DNA of 64,000 bases from Pseudopyrenochaeta lycopersici (lineage: Eukaryota > Ascomycota > Dothideomycetes > Pleosporales > Pseudopyrenochaetaceae). This document shows positions 22,624 through 34,485 of this stretch, one piece after another. The notes beneath the pieces were generated by a model that worked only from the letters and a program-made list of their open reading frames with translations, searched no databases and was not told the origin of the DNA. The translations under genes were made by a program, and so were the position numbers. The DNA is taken from positions 372,001 through 436,000 of the forward strand of contig NHZP01000014.1 of NCBI GenBank assembly GCA_003313425.1, in the 5' to 3' direction. Every line of letters starts with the position of its first letter. Positions within the stretch are counted from its first letter, which is position 1.

Positions 22624-23653
22624 GTTGATCTTTGATTGGTTATTGAGCTTGGCAGTATCCTATTTTGGCAAGAGGCAATGTTAAGTTGACAACAAGGTCC
22701 TCAGCAGCGGAAAGCAAGCAGCTTATATAGTCTCCTTGTAGCCGCTCCTTCTCCTCAATTACATTCTCCTTCTTTTCTCCGCTGTACCGGGCCTTGATCG
22801 GAGCCCTAGCGGACAGCGTGTGAGTGCTAGCGCTATGGACTCCCATCAATACTATTTGTCAATTGCGGAACCATGCATCATGGTACATGTGCATCAGGGA
22901 TGACGTTTCTGGAATCGATCGGTCCGCGACGCTGAGCTCTCGCTGCTTACATCGTCATTGTGAAGCCTGATGCTTCCATAACGATTTGTGATATCCTTGA
23001 TTCCACATATTCCTCAAATACGAAGAAGGATCCTCATAGGACCAAAATAGTCAGCTCAATTGCGGGTTTGGTTGCCTTACGAGGCAAGAAGCGCGTACGA
23101 TTTGGAAGCTTTGGGAGCTTGGGCCAGCGAGGGGCAACTGAGTTCGCAATGACGAAGCCGGCAAATCGAGACTCCAGTAAGGGCGGGGTCCGTTTCTCGA
23201 GACGATTGGACTATTTGATGACACGGAATTGAGCGCGATTCCAAATAAAGGTAAAACTAGGACTGGGGATAAAATGGGGACGTACTGTATTTCGGAGGTG
23301 CGGAGATGCGTAGTAGAGTTCTCATGGTGCCAGGTGAGGAGAAGGCGTGGGTCGAATCAATTTGACTCAAGATGAAGCTCTTCGGCACGCCGGCATGCTC
23401 GCATGATACCCTGGATTGAATGTGTATTGGATAGTGAAAAAAACAAGATTGGAAGGCTCAAATCCCAGCACAACTTGATCAGGAATCATGCAATATGTCG
23501 ATGATGATGATGATGCTTTCCAGCCTGCCTCATGGGAGCGTGATCAACAACTATATACCCCTTTGTTGAATACTAATCATAGTCCCACGGAGCAAATGCA
23601 CTAGATCAGTAAACAGTCACATATTCGATTTCCCTGCCGAATAACGAAGCTAC
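22624..23653. other. Intergenic region with a short GAT microsatellite
   Basis: Holds the GFA-gene promoter and the amidase 3' flank. A (GAT)4-5 tract lies near 23499-23513. The 90-codon frame at 22960-23232 has no recognisable family. Confidence 0.45.
22722..22729 (-). promoter_or_regulatory. TATA box of the GFA-family gene
   Basis: TATATAAG on the minus strand about 100 bases before the ATG at 22623; a good match at a usual fungal distance. Confidence 0.5.
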
Positions 23654-25464
23654 TCAATCTACTTCCAAAAGTTGGTATCGTCCACCATGCTTGTCTAGCG
23701 CACTTTCAACTCGTTCCATTACAGCAAGAACCTTTTCCTCTTCAAGTCTCCGCCCTACTACTTGTACACCAACAGGCAAGCCGGCCATTTTCACGGCATC
23801 GTAGTGTTTGTATGCGCCTTGAGCAACGCCATTCAACTTCTTGAAGTTGAACGTAGCTGGCAGTGCGTCTTTGGTGGAATCGACGTGTGTCACTGGAACA
23901 ACACCAACGGTATAGTCGAGCTGCATTGCTGTTAATACTTAAGTTGGTCTTTTTAGGGTATAACTCACAAGATTGAACAAAAATGTATAGCCACAGCTAC
24001 TAACAGCATCGTGCATTCCACCATGGGGCACAGCAGGTGTTGCATTTGGCGGTGTGAGCATGACATCCATCTTTGCTTCGTTAGACCACCAATCGAAGAA
24101 TCTTGCCTTGTAAGCTTCACGCTTGCCAGCAAGTTGCCAGTATTCATATGCAGTCTTCGGGTGCCAGTTGCGCAGGAGGCCAGCCCAAATACTGTCACCT
24201 TTAATATACTTCACATACAGGTAGTGGAAGTACTTGATGATGCGAGGGAGACGCATATATTTGACCATTTGTGCTGCGCCAAGGTCGTTCCATTCGCCGG
24301 TTCGGAAGTGCGACAGGAAGGTGCTGCCACCATCGCTAAGCAGGAGATGTGACGCGAGTTGGAGACCTTCGTAGGGGGACGGAGGTTCAACATCATAGAC
24401 TTCATGCCCCTCGGCTTTTAATGCTTCAGCGACTTGATCGAGAGCGCGAAGACACGCTGGCGATGGGTCTACAACGTGATCGGTCCGCATCACACCAACT
24501 CGTAGCTTCTTCTTCTCTTTGTACTCAGTCTCCACCTCGTCTCGCCACGCCAGTGGGTGAACAGTATAGTCATACTTCCAGGGTTTCATCTGCATAAAGC
24601 TTCGTGTAAAGTAGGTCAAATCGTTCAACGTCCGTGCCATCGGACTAAAAACACTAGGTATAGCCTCCTGCCCAAACATGCTAGTTTGCATTCCCATCTT
24701 TGGCCACCGTCCAGTAGAGCACCGCAGCGAGTAGCAGCCAGAGAAATGAGCCGGTACGCGCACAGAGCCCGCCACGTCTGAACCAATGCCAATGCGACTT
24801 CCACCGAATGCCAACAGCGCCGATTCTCCGCCTGTAGAGCCGCCTGGCGAGTATTTGTCGTTGTGTGGGTTCTTGCTTTGGCCCCAGACATCGTTCGTGG
24901 ATTCGAAAGAGAGTAGTGTAGTGGGTAGATTCGTCTTGACGAAAGGTACCGCACCAGCATCTTTCAGCAACTTCACTACAGCGCCATCATCCGCATACGG
25001 CTGTCCGACATACTTTGAAAAGCCGACCGATATATCAAAGCCCTTAACTTGTATCGTATCCTTCAATGAGACTGGGATACCGGCGAGAGGACCTTTCAGA
25101 TTAATCTCATGCTCCGCCCATTCCTCAGCTTCCGGGAAGAGTATTTCAGTTATGCAATTGGTTTTCTCCTGCGCTTTTATCGCGACCTTGCCATAAGCGC
25201 GAAGAATGTCCACAGGCTTAGTGACTTGTTTGTGGACATCTTGAACAAGCTCTTGGATGGGCTTGCCTAGTATTGTACGTTCTTGCGAGGACAGAGGATA
25301 TAGGTAGGCTGAAGGGAGCGAAGCAATCTTGGAGGCGCGCTCAGATTGCTTGCGCTGGCTGTACTGAGGTTAGTTGGCGCTACTTCCCGAGGTTGAGTAG
25401 GGCAGAGGAGGCTTGGAGCTTCGTACCAGTCAGCCTTGTGCTGTCTATATTCTAAGAGTCCCAT
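23654..25464 (-). CDS. Amidase signature family hydrolase
   Basis: Exons 25427-25464, 23969-25358 and 23654-23920; 564 residues. The amidase signature core is complete: Lys112 in PVSLKDTI, Ser187 in SPGGSTGGES, and Ser211 in SDVAGSVRVPA, the Ser-cisSer-Lys triad. The usual GGSSGGE reads GGSTGGE here, a change at the residue after the cis-serine. The second junction rebuilds FLFNLLDYTVGVVPV, conserved in fungal acetamidase-like and fatty-acid-amide-hydrolase-like enzymes. The first exon is only 38 bases; it gives MGLLEYRQHKAD and its junction (codon 13) is the least certain part. Substrate cannot be deduced; fungal relatives act on acetamide or other small amides. No signal peptide. Confidence 0.93.
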
Positions 25465-27279
25465 GTTGGTATTGTAGAGACAGAATTGGAGGAAAAGAGT
25501 CAAAGACCCAGAACCTTGGGTACGGACAAGGTCCGTTTTGTCTTAACTCTAGCATCTTGTGGGAAAGGCTACCTGCGGCATTGCGGAGTGCGGAGCGCGG
25601 AATGCGGAGCGAAGTGGTGGAATGATTCGTCGGCAAGACATGCCCCATTGGGACGACCGCGGTCCAGTCGTGGAGAGCATCTTCTCTATCGTCAACACCA
25701 ATCCCAGATTTTGCCTTTGCTTTGCTGTTGGCCGTCTGTTTTCCGTCGCTATTCACACCGTATTCCTCGATCTCACTGGAGCTGCTTGGACTCCGCATGT
25801 GTTTCTCAGTGAGCCTCTGACCTTTGAAAAGCCGACAATGCCCGAGCTTGCGGCGTGCTCAGAAGTAGTCAAGCACGCGGTTGACAAAATTCCCCGCACT
25901 CCCAAAAGTCATCTTTTATCAGCTTAGATATTTACGCAACAACAAAAGATAATCCTAAAATTCTACTGTACATCACAGAGCATTACTTATAGTACCGTCC
26001 TAGCTTTACAGTTATTAACTAAAAGGTGTTGTTGTAGGTTAATCATGCGTTGCGCAGACACCTGCATTGGTGTTCGCTCCAATCTTAGCGTATTTTTGGT
26101 GAGATTAGACGTTTTGGCAGTGCGGCGATTTTTGTCAACCGCGTGTCAAGCTTCAACACACTGCACAACCGCCAGCTGAAAACTTATGCCATAATTTGAA
26201 GTTATCTGGCCTTGCCCTGTTGATGGAGAACAGTAGAAATTGCCTTAAGTTATGGTAAGATGTGCACTTGATGCATCAACCGTCCAACAGTCAACAGGCT
26301 CCGAAAGCCTGCTGCATAACTGCACAAATACATCACAATCGCGTCGCATCGTTCATAGCTCTAGAGTATGAGCCCATCGGGGCGATCGCTTGGAAAGACA
26401 CGACCAATACGCGCGAAAGGCTGCCAGCTCGATACACGAGCATTGACGTGTCCACCCCGGCTCTCATCCCATCATTTCACGCGTTCCTTCAGCAACACCA
26501 CCATCGCATCACAGAACGATCCGTTCCTGCATGGTTTCAAGCTTCCAGGCATCTGATTGAGCCTCAACACTTTCTAAGCATAGCTCCCGCGCGCGAGGCT
26601 GGTCGGGAGGTCGAAGTGGGACCGGGGAAGCAGAGCGACAACCGCTACAACATCTCTCGTCCATTCGATTCACTGAGTGAACTGTGGCTCTAGATCCTCC
26701 AGGTACCATCAAAAATCCTCGCTGCTGACTGGTCTCCCCAGATTTGAGGTTTGATGTTAGTCTGCTGTAGCCGCCGCGGCGCATCAGTGCGCCCGCTCGG
26801 ACATTTTCTGAAGTATCGCCGTCCTCGCTTCTCATTGGCACGTCCAGCGACTACTCAAGATGTCTTGAAACCACTGAAGTCCAGACAGCCGATGAGCAAG
26901 AATAGCGAAGAAATTCAGCCATGCCGTTTTCGATTGAGTTGTTGAGGTAGCAATTCACATCTCTGCTATATAAGTCGAACAGGGACAGCTCACTAACAGT
27001 CATCAAACACATCAGTCTACAGCTCACCACAACTCACTTTGGGGGTTTCCTTTTCGTCTTTTCCTTTATTTCCTTATTTCCTTGTTTCCTTGTTTCCTAC
27101 TTGGGTCTCAGTCATCTTTTCGTTGTTTCCTGCAACACATTCTCTTCTTCCTGCTGTGCAGATCTCGATCCATTCCTTCCAACACAAAAGTCGCTTCGTT
27201 GGTTCATCACAACATTCGATCCTTAGCCACACGCTTTCGAGCACCACCGAACAACAACTACAAAACTCATTCAGCAAAC
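25465..27279. other. Divergent intergenic region with pyrimidine tract
   Basis: Promoters of the amidase and the MARVEL gene. A purine-rich imperfect repeat of GCGGAG/GCGGAA occurs at 25577-25612. A TATATAAG box at 26969 precedes a pyrimidine-rich leader with TTTCCTTA/TTTCCTTG repeats at 27060-27095, of the sort found before highly expressed fungal genes. Confidence 0.45.
26969..26976 (+). promoter_or_regulatory. TATA box of the MARVEL-domain gene
   Basis: TATATAAG about 310 bases before the ATG at 27280, implying a 5' leader of roughly 250-280 bases with a strong C/T tract. Confidence 0.45.
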
Positions 27280-27977
27280 ATGCCTATCCCAAGCTATGGA
27301 GCCATGCCCTTGAGCAAGATGTTCCTCCTGGTCCGCGTCCTCCAGGCCATCTGTATGATCATCGTCATCGGCATCACCTCCAATTTTGTCCAGATGATCG
27401 TCACAACTGGTGTTGAGCCCCCGAAGGAATTCGTCGGCACACTCAGTGTGGTATGTGAACTCCGCAAAGTATATGAAATCGACTCTAACCCCTGAACAGA
27501 CCTGCATTGCAACCCTCTACATTATGGTGTCTGTAGGCTACTACTGGTCTTACGCCAACCTGGGCCTTCTCGTAATGACAGGTGTTGACTCCTTGCTACT
27601 CATCGCATTCATTGTCTGCGCGGTCACCTTGGGCAAGCCTATGTCCTTCCTTAACTGCTATGTCATCGGAAAATCGTCCAAAGAGGTCGATGCTCAGTAT
27701 GCCTACGCTTTTGTTACCGCCGCGGCGCAGAACCTTAACAACTCTGGCGCGGGTATGGGTTTGCGTCATTGGGCTGGTGTTACTCGCACCAACTGCTTCC
27801 AAGCTAAGACTGTTTGGGGCATGGCTATCGCACTCTGGTACGTCTTCCTTCCTTTCTTCTTAGCTTGAATGTTGGCTAACATCTTATAGCATCCTGTTCA
27901 CCACATCATGCGCTCTCCTCCCAACGCTGTGGTACAAGAACAAGAAGCCTGCCCCCAAGACCGTCGAGGAAGCTTGA
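27280..27977 (+). CDS. MARVEL-like four-span membrane protein
   Basis: Exons 27280-27450, 27500-27837 and 27890-27977; 198 residues. Four hydrophobic segments are visible: LLVRVLQAICMIIVIGITSNF (about 15-35), TCIATLYIMVSVGYYWSYA (58-76), LLVMTGVDSLLLIAFIVCAVTL (79-100) and TVWGMAIALCILFTTSCALLPTLW (160-183). The loop between the third and fourth is long and polar with NCYVIG and RHWAGVTRTNCFQAK, so two cysteines could bridge. The short C-terminus is lysine-rich (KNKKPAPK). This layout is that of fungal MARVEL-domain proteins, which sit in membrane microdomains or vesicle membranes; no member of this subgroup has a defined role that I can name. Both introns are short (49 and 52 nt). Confidence 0.88.
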
Positions 27978-30339
27978 GTGTGGCACTTTTAAGAAGAATC
28001 ATGTCTGACAACCAGCGAATACGACTGGCGAAAAAAAGGAATGGTCTGCCAAGAGCGATATCTGCCAGCCTTCCGCCTCATTCCCTTTTATCTGTCAAAT
28101 CCACAAAAAATCAGCGTTTCAAAGGAGTAACGGAGTTCTCTTGTCATCTTCTGTTCTGTTCAGACATTGAATGTCTCTAATTCTAATGAGGACAAGATCC
28201 CCTATAAAAATCAATGACATACTATCTTTTCACCGTAATGAATTTTGGACTATCGACGGTGCTGAGTCCCTGGTCAGAGGTCGGTTGCGTATACAGAAAA
28301 GCAAGACCTGGTGTACCTCTTTCTCGGTGAACACTATGTCGATCCCTTCAAGATATTCCTTGTAGCCTACAGCGTCGTCTCCATGTCTTGCGGCCATGTT
28401 CTTCGATTCTATCGCATCTGAATGTAAATCTACAAGGGAGTTTGTATCGACTTCTGTGACAGAATCGTGGCACAGTATTTGCGCAGCGAATATGGAAGTA
28501 GAGAACTTGCCCTAAGCCCAAGATTCTCAATTTAAAAGTATAATCGCGTGATGTATGGAACTTGGGGCAACCTGCGAGCCTCGAAGAAATAAGTAGGTTG
28601 ATCAGTGCCGCTGACGAACCCCGCTACTGGCAGGGTGAACGCGGGTAATTTCTTTAGCTGCCGTGAGGGGTTGAAGCAGGGGAGTAACAGAACAACTCAG
28701 ATATACTTTCAAAAAGGCGCTCTCTGATTAGTCTGCTTTCTGGAGCTCTTACCACACTTCGCATTTCCCGAAGGGTTGGGGCACACGTGGCAGACGCCAT
28801 GGAACCATAGGCCGTAAGACTACTAAGACAGCCTACAATGAGACATCGTTCATATCTTCGTTCATCTTGTTGAGTTTCATGTACTAGCTGCTGGTAATAG
28901 TTTGCTTTTACTTCATACGTTGTAACACTCTGGAGGCAATCGGCAAACCTCGATTACTTTTCAATCCAGTTTGAAGATGACTGGGTCGAATCCGGCGGTT
29001 TCAATCGACCAACTCATGGATCTCGGACCAATTACACGTGTAGAGTAAGGAAAATGAGGTTGAATCAGAAGATGCGAAAGAGCGAAGCAGCGCAGAAGTT
29101 GGAGCTAGTTGACGAGAAAAGAAACAGAGGATGAAACGAAACGAAACGTTGTACGGTCTTTCAGCTTGTTGACACAAAACGGAGAGGAATCGAACTTACT
29201 ATCTCTCATTTTTGCCATCGCATAGTCACAGTGTAGGAATATGTGGCCTCGTGTTCTTGCCATCTCGTGATTGAAATGTAGGATATGCACGGCCTTATGT
29301 TCTTGCCATCGCGGACCAAGTTGGAGAATAAAAGAAGGGGCGGTTGACGTGTAACAAACGTCAGCCACAAGGATCCTATGCCTAGTCCAAGGTACGAAAA
29401 AAACGGCTGAGTAGAAACGTAAGGCTTCCTACTGAACATGTGCCCCAGAGAAAAAGGAAAAAGAAAAAGGATTCCAGGTAGGTTGTGTCATTTTCTCGTA
29501 GGTCTCACAAGATCCTCATTGAGTAGAAGCACAATGTGCCAACATATTGTATAGTGCTTTGCAGTAGCTTTCCAGAGTCCAGACTCGATACTAGATAGGA
29601 GGATGCCTCAGAGGCCCTTGTAATCCAATAAAAAAAATTCTGCAGTCACATATGGGACGAAGATCTTGATATAACTGGATTCGGTGTGTCCCGCAGGGAA
29701 TGGCCATCGTGCATCGGCGGCAAGCGAACAGGTGGAGAATGGGAGGGAAAATTTGATGCAACATGCACAGTGGTCAGAGCTCCCTTCCGCGGCTGACTCG
29801 CTCAGTTATTGGCGGAAGCAGCCCTGGATCTCTGAAGATTGTATTCACCCTTCACGACCAATTGCTTTCAACTCGAGCAGCAGTCGTGAATAATTGGAAA
29901 GAAGGATTAAAAGATGAGCTCATCATTTCCACGTCAGCGGACTCGCACGTGGTGCGCTGCGTAATGGAACAGCGGTGGGTTGCCTGCACTGCGATCACGC
30001 GGAAACCCAGGACGTTGGATCTGAGCGCCTCATGCACCACTCGGCATGCAGCCTGACGTCCCCGCTTCTTGCAATTCGCATGTCATGCCTGGGTATATAG
30101 GACCCTGATCCTCTATTCATCGATTAGGTTCGCTGTCAATTCCCTTTCCGCTGGCCTATCTGATACGATGGTTTGGGTTTGGTGATCCAATTGCTAGAAA
30201 GATAAGCTAGCGCGACGTCATTCCCGCCTAATTTCAAGAGGCTTGGGGCGATAGTTCAACACGACGATAGAGCACCAAGGGAACATAGACGCAGAGTACG
30301 AATTTTCTAGAAGGAGGACATCAGGAAAAATAGTCCAAC
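27978..30339. other. 2.4-kb intergenic region with a minisatellite
   Basis: No supportable gene. The main feature is a three-copy degenerate tandem repeat at about 29206-29345. A TATATAG at 30097 is about 240 bases before the ATG of the MFS gene and may be its TATA box. Confidence 0.45.
29206..29345. repeat. Degenerate minisatellite, about 45-46 bp unit, three copies
   Basis: TTGCCATC followed by GC or TC recurs at 29212, 29257 and 29303. The segments between also align (GTGTAGGAATATGTGG with ATGTAGGATATGCACGG). Copies have diverged by several changes each. Confidence 0.6.
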
Positions 30340-32256
30340 ATGTCGCTTTCTCAGCGTGTGACGGCGATGGAGGAGCATGAACCGTGGAGCAGAGAGGCGA
30401 GCCCAGCCTCGAGGCATCGCAAGATGTCTTTTAACCCAGTAGGCACATGGACAGAAGCTACGGGCGAAGAAGCAACAATAGGCGCTTTTGAAGTGCCGCA
30501 ATGGAAACGACTGCGTATGTATACCCAATTTTTTTTAGACTTTTGAGGGTCAAAAAGTTAATCGCAAGCAGTCCAGGTCTTCTTCGCTGTTATCTACTGC
30601 CTATTCGCGGCTGGTGTTGTCTTTGGCTACGCTGCGATAAAGCCTGTCTTACTAGAAGAGGGTGTTTACAAGGACCAGTGTACAAAGGAAGAGCTCGATC
30701 AGAATGTTCCAGTTTGCTATGAGCAGGAACTACGGTATGTGACAATTAAGCTGTTAGGGAAAGTGCGACGCTCACAAGAGTACAGGCTCAACCTCATGTT
30801 TACGATCGCCGCTGTTTCCACGAACGTTGTCGCGCTCCCCGTCGGTACGATTCTCGACCGTTACGGACCGCGAGTATGCGGTATAATTGGCGCTATATCA
30901 ATTGCTATCGGCTCTCTGCTGTTTGCGTTTGCTGAGAATCTTCCTGTTGATGCGTATATACCCGGATACTTCTTCCTGGCGTTGGGCGGACCCTTCATAT
31001 TTATCTCGTCTTTCCAGCTCAGCAACGCTTTCCCGCAATACTCTGGACTCATTTTGGCTCTTTTAACTGGAGCTTTTGACACCTCAAGTGCCATTTTCCT
31101 TATCTACCGGTTGATCTATCAGGGCACGGATCGTGCATTTACGATCAAAAGATTCTTCCTCATTTATCTCATTGTCCCGGCGTCTATTGCCCTCGTTCAG
31201 GCCCTCTTCATGCCCTCGATTTCTTACAAGACCGTAGGTGAGCTCGTGTCGCAAGCTGAAGAGGAACACGTTATCCACGATTCAGATGACGAAATCGACG
31301 ATGCAGCCACGGTTGAGCGCCTACGAGATGCGCGTCGGACGCACCGCGATAGCATCGTCAGCGAGATTACATCCCTTCTCGGCACCAAAGACGGCGCGAA
31401 GCAAGCGAAGGAGGAGGAAAAGAAGAAGAACACCTCGGGCGTCTGGGGAGCACTGCATGGCCGTAGTGCTGCGCAGCAGATCCGGACACCGTGGTTTATC
31501 CTCATCACGTTGTTCACAGTTCTGCAAATGACCAGGATTAACTACTTTGTTGCGACGATTCGAACGCAGTATACGTACCTCTTCCACGACCTCGACAAAG
31601 CTGTAGAGGTTAACAACTTTTTCGATGTTGCGCTGCCTGTAGGCGGCGTCATCTCGGTCCCCTTCATCGGCCTGCTACTCGATAATACAAGCACAACATT
31701 CACGCTTTCCCTGCTCGTCACAGTCGCAACCACAATCGGCATGCTAGGTATCATTCCCGAGACATGGGCTGCGTACGGCAACATCATCCTTTTCGTTCTC
31801 TACCGGCCGCTATACTACACCGCCGTCTCGTAAGCTCACCTTCCCTCCCATTCAATTCTCCAGAACTGACAACTCTACAGGGACTACTCCGCAAAAGTCT
31901 TCGGCTTCGCCACTTTTGGCAAGGTCTACGGCTTGATAATTTGTCTTGCCGGCCTTCTCAACTTCTCCCAATCTGCTCTCGACGCTACTACCCACAAGAC
32001 GTTCAAGAACAATCCCATCCCCGTCAATGTCATCCTGCTCGGCGCAGCACTGCTGGTTGGCATCATCTTGGTCGCGTTCGTGTGGAGGAAGAGCCATAAG
32101 ATCCTGCGCGAAAACATCGAAGACCAAGCAGAGGGCGCGAGAGAGGTGCTCATGCCCGGTGCCCACGACGTCAGCGTCAGTGACTACGGCGCAATGAATG
32201 GGAACGGAAGCGCAAGTCCCACTGCAAGCGAAGAGAACAGAGGACGGAGGTTGTAA
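30340..32256 (+). CDS. FMP42: Fmp42-like MFS transporter
   Basis: Exons 30340-30514, 30572-30734, 30786-31829 and 31881-32256; 585 residues. A cytosolic N-terminus of about 55 residues precedes twelve predicted spans. The first halves read VFFAVIYCLFAAGVVFGYAA and LNLMFTIAAVSTNVVALPVG, followed by the MFS loop motif GTILDRYGPRVCGIIG. A long acidic and basic central loop (about 275-340, with HDSDDEIDD and KEEEKKKN) separates the halves. This layout, with GTILDRYGPR and a large middle loop, fits the Fmp42/SLC43-related group, a family of putative amino-acid or solute carriers first noted in yeast mitochondrial proteomes. The first intron has alternative AGs; the CAG at 30571 gives the smooth KRLLQVFFAVIYC. 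Substrate and membrane are not deducible. Confidence 0.9.
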
Positions 32257-32686
32257 TCCTCGCTGCGAAGATCGATACGGTTACGACATTATTACTTTTC
32301 ACATTTCTGTTCTTGGGTTATAAATTGCTCTGGCTCGGCTCTCTGGTCTTCTGCGTCGCCAAGCGTGCTATTATTGTTTCGCATGGCAAGGAGTTGGCGG
32401 TAAAAATTTGCTGGAAACACATTTTGCACTTCTTTACTTCGTCATAGCTTGAGTTGTATTCTCGTCATGCTTTTCTTTTCGTCGCATTTCCATTTTTTCC
32501 TATATCTGCTTGGATGCGAGCACTACTCGAGCTTGCTTTCCACGGATTAAGAATGTATGTTCATGGGCTAGACGAAGAGCGTATATACAAGTACCAAAAT
32601 GGGTAAATGGCCAAAAGATAAATAAGACATTATAGGTTCAATATACAATTCTAGTCTACCAGATTTCTGTTGAACCAATTCTGCCT
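32257..32686. other. Convergent 3' flanking region
   Basis: Between the stop codons of two converging genes; AT-rich, probably both 3' untranslated regions. Nothing else seen. Confidence 0.5.
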
Positions 32687-34100
32687 TCATAGCTTTCCCT
32701 TCACGGCATCACTCTGCTTACCCAGCACCTCCTCCCTTCTCCTTACATCAACATCTCTGGGTCCCTCGCCCTTAAATTTAGTCGTAACAACCCACTCCCG
32801 AATACCCTTCCTGCCTAGTCCCTGGCTATCGACCTCCTTACCTGGCATGTCCAGAGTCAGCACGGCTGTGAATTTATCCACACCGCCAATGCCATCCTGA
32901 GCTTTCTCGCCATAGTCACCCTTGCCCAGTACTATGGGCGAAATACAGGCTTCTGCGAATGACACCTCTGGTGTTCCATTGTAGGTGCGCGGTTTGTTGA
33001 GGAAGTCGAGGCATCGCTCCCGCTCCGTTTGGAGTTCCGAAATGGTCGGTATCGGACTGCTTGGTCCCGTCACGGTGGGGCTAAGATAGGGCGCGAGCAT
33101 GAGGGTGAGGAAGAATTGTGGTGGGAAAAGGATGATGCGGTTCTGGCGTGCTAGGTCAATCCACTTGTTTGGGGGTAAGAACCTCGCGGCTGTATGCTCA
33201 ATGCCACCGTCGTGAGTGGGGTTCGGTATAACCATCTCATCCTCCTCCTCTAGCCCTGACGAGGGCGGTGTTCCTTTCAGGGCAGCGTGCTTGGTCGGCG
33301 AAACGGAGCCCAGCGGGAGGAAGTAGATGTACATCTGCGTGCTGAAGCGTTTGGGCACGTTGGGCGGTGTGACCCAGCGCGTGAAGGGAATCAATCCTTC
33401 TGTATCTGGCTCTGCACCCCATTTCTCCAGCAATTCGCCCATCTTAACCTTCCCTGCATGTACAGCTTTCCTTCCTTCTTCACGCTCCTCGTCGCTTATT
33501 TCGGTGAAAAGCTTGCCTGTCTTCTTCGACTTGGCTAAGAGAATTCCAGACTCTTCAAACGTCTCGCGTACAGCTGCCAACCGGTATGCGGGGCCATCTT
33601 GATGCCTGCCCGGGTCGTCCACGTCAGGTATCTTGCCGTCATGCGTTTTGGACAGAGCGCCGCCAGGGAAAACGTGTGCCGAGGCAAAGCTAGAAGCTTT
33701 GGAGACGCGGTGGAGGAGTAGGATTTGATTGGTGGGAGAGATGAGAAGTACACTGAGTGTTGTCAGTGGATTTGCAAAATTTAGGAAATAGCCGCCAGAA
33801 TCGTCAGGATGTATCATACCTCGCGCTTGGTCGTGGGATTGGTGGAGTTTTCGACGTTTTTTTCAATGGTTTGTGATCTGCTGGTGTCGACATGTTGCGT
33901 CTCTGCCCGTTCCCTATTAGTACTGCAAGTCTCTGACAACTAGTCGTCTGCAGAGTAATTGTAGTTTGCGTTGCGAGCTTCCTTCTGTGCTTGGATTGCA
34001 GTGAGCGCGCGAGAGTCGAGTAACTAAGGCGAGATGAATGTGGGACAGCCAACTTAGGTTCAATCAGGAGGAGACGAGCGAAGACACTCGGCTTTGGCAT
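32687..34100 (-). CDS. NUDT19-like Nudix hydrolase
   Basis: Exons 33820-34100 and 32687-33752, with a 67-nt intron. From the ATG at 34100 it has 448 residues; from the in-frame ATG at 33893 (MSTPADHKPLKK) 379. The first 69 residues are rich in Arg, Ser, Leu and poor in acids, like a mitochondrial presequence, and the frame stays open throughout. The Nudix fold shows ASVLLISPTNQILLLHRV, AHVFPGGALSK and the box core RLAAVRETFEESGILL, with the long insert between the glycines and the RETFEES block that marks the NUDT19/RP2 subgroup. Animal NUDT19 hydrolyses CoA esters in peroxisomes. The C-terminal Gly-Lys-Leu resembles a weak peroxisomal PTS1. Targeting is inference; family is firm. Confidence 0.92.
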
Positions 34101-34485
34101 ATTTCACCGCGAGGAGTGTCGGCAATGCGGGTGGGTAGCGCGCCATCAGGTGTGGTGTGGAATGGTTGGACGCGGGGAGATGCCGAGGTTGTGGGGAAGA
34201 GCTTGTCCTTAAGTGACATCGTTGACAAGAGTCGATGCTGGGCGTCCAAGGTGTTCCATGACCGACCACATCAAGCAGCATCATGCCTTTGAGCATAACA
34301 CAAAAGATGGCACAAAGTCTATCAAATGAACGTAGAGTTCGTGGTATCATTGCTTTTGTGCCTAACCGTCTCTCCATATATAACCATCAATCGTCTTCGC
34401 ATGTCTACAAATGAGAATAATTGAAGCAACCCTGCAAACCAACGCCCTTTCCAATGCATGAACATAATTCTCGTCTCATCAAGGC
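34101..34485. other. Intergenic region
   Basis: Promoter side of the Nudix gene and 3' flank of the IMP dehydrogenase gene. No further feature seen. Confidence 0.45.

Noticed and set aside
29105..29439. Minus-strand frames over the minisatellite as a repeat protein
   Set aside because: Short, no start context, and explained by the DNA repeat having a period divisible by three.
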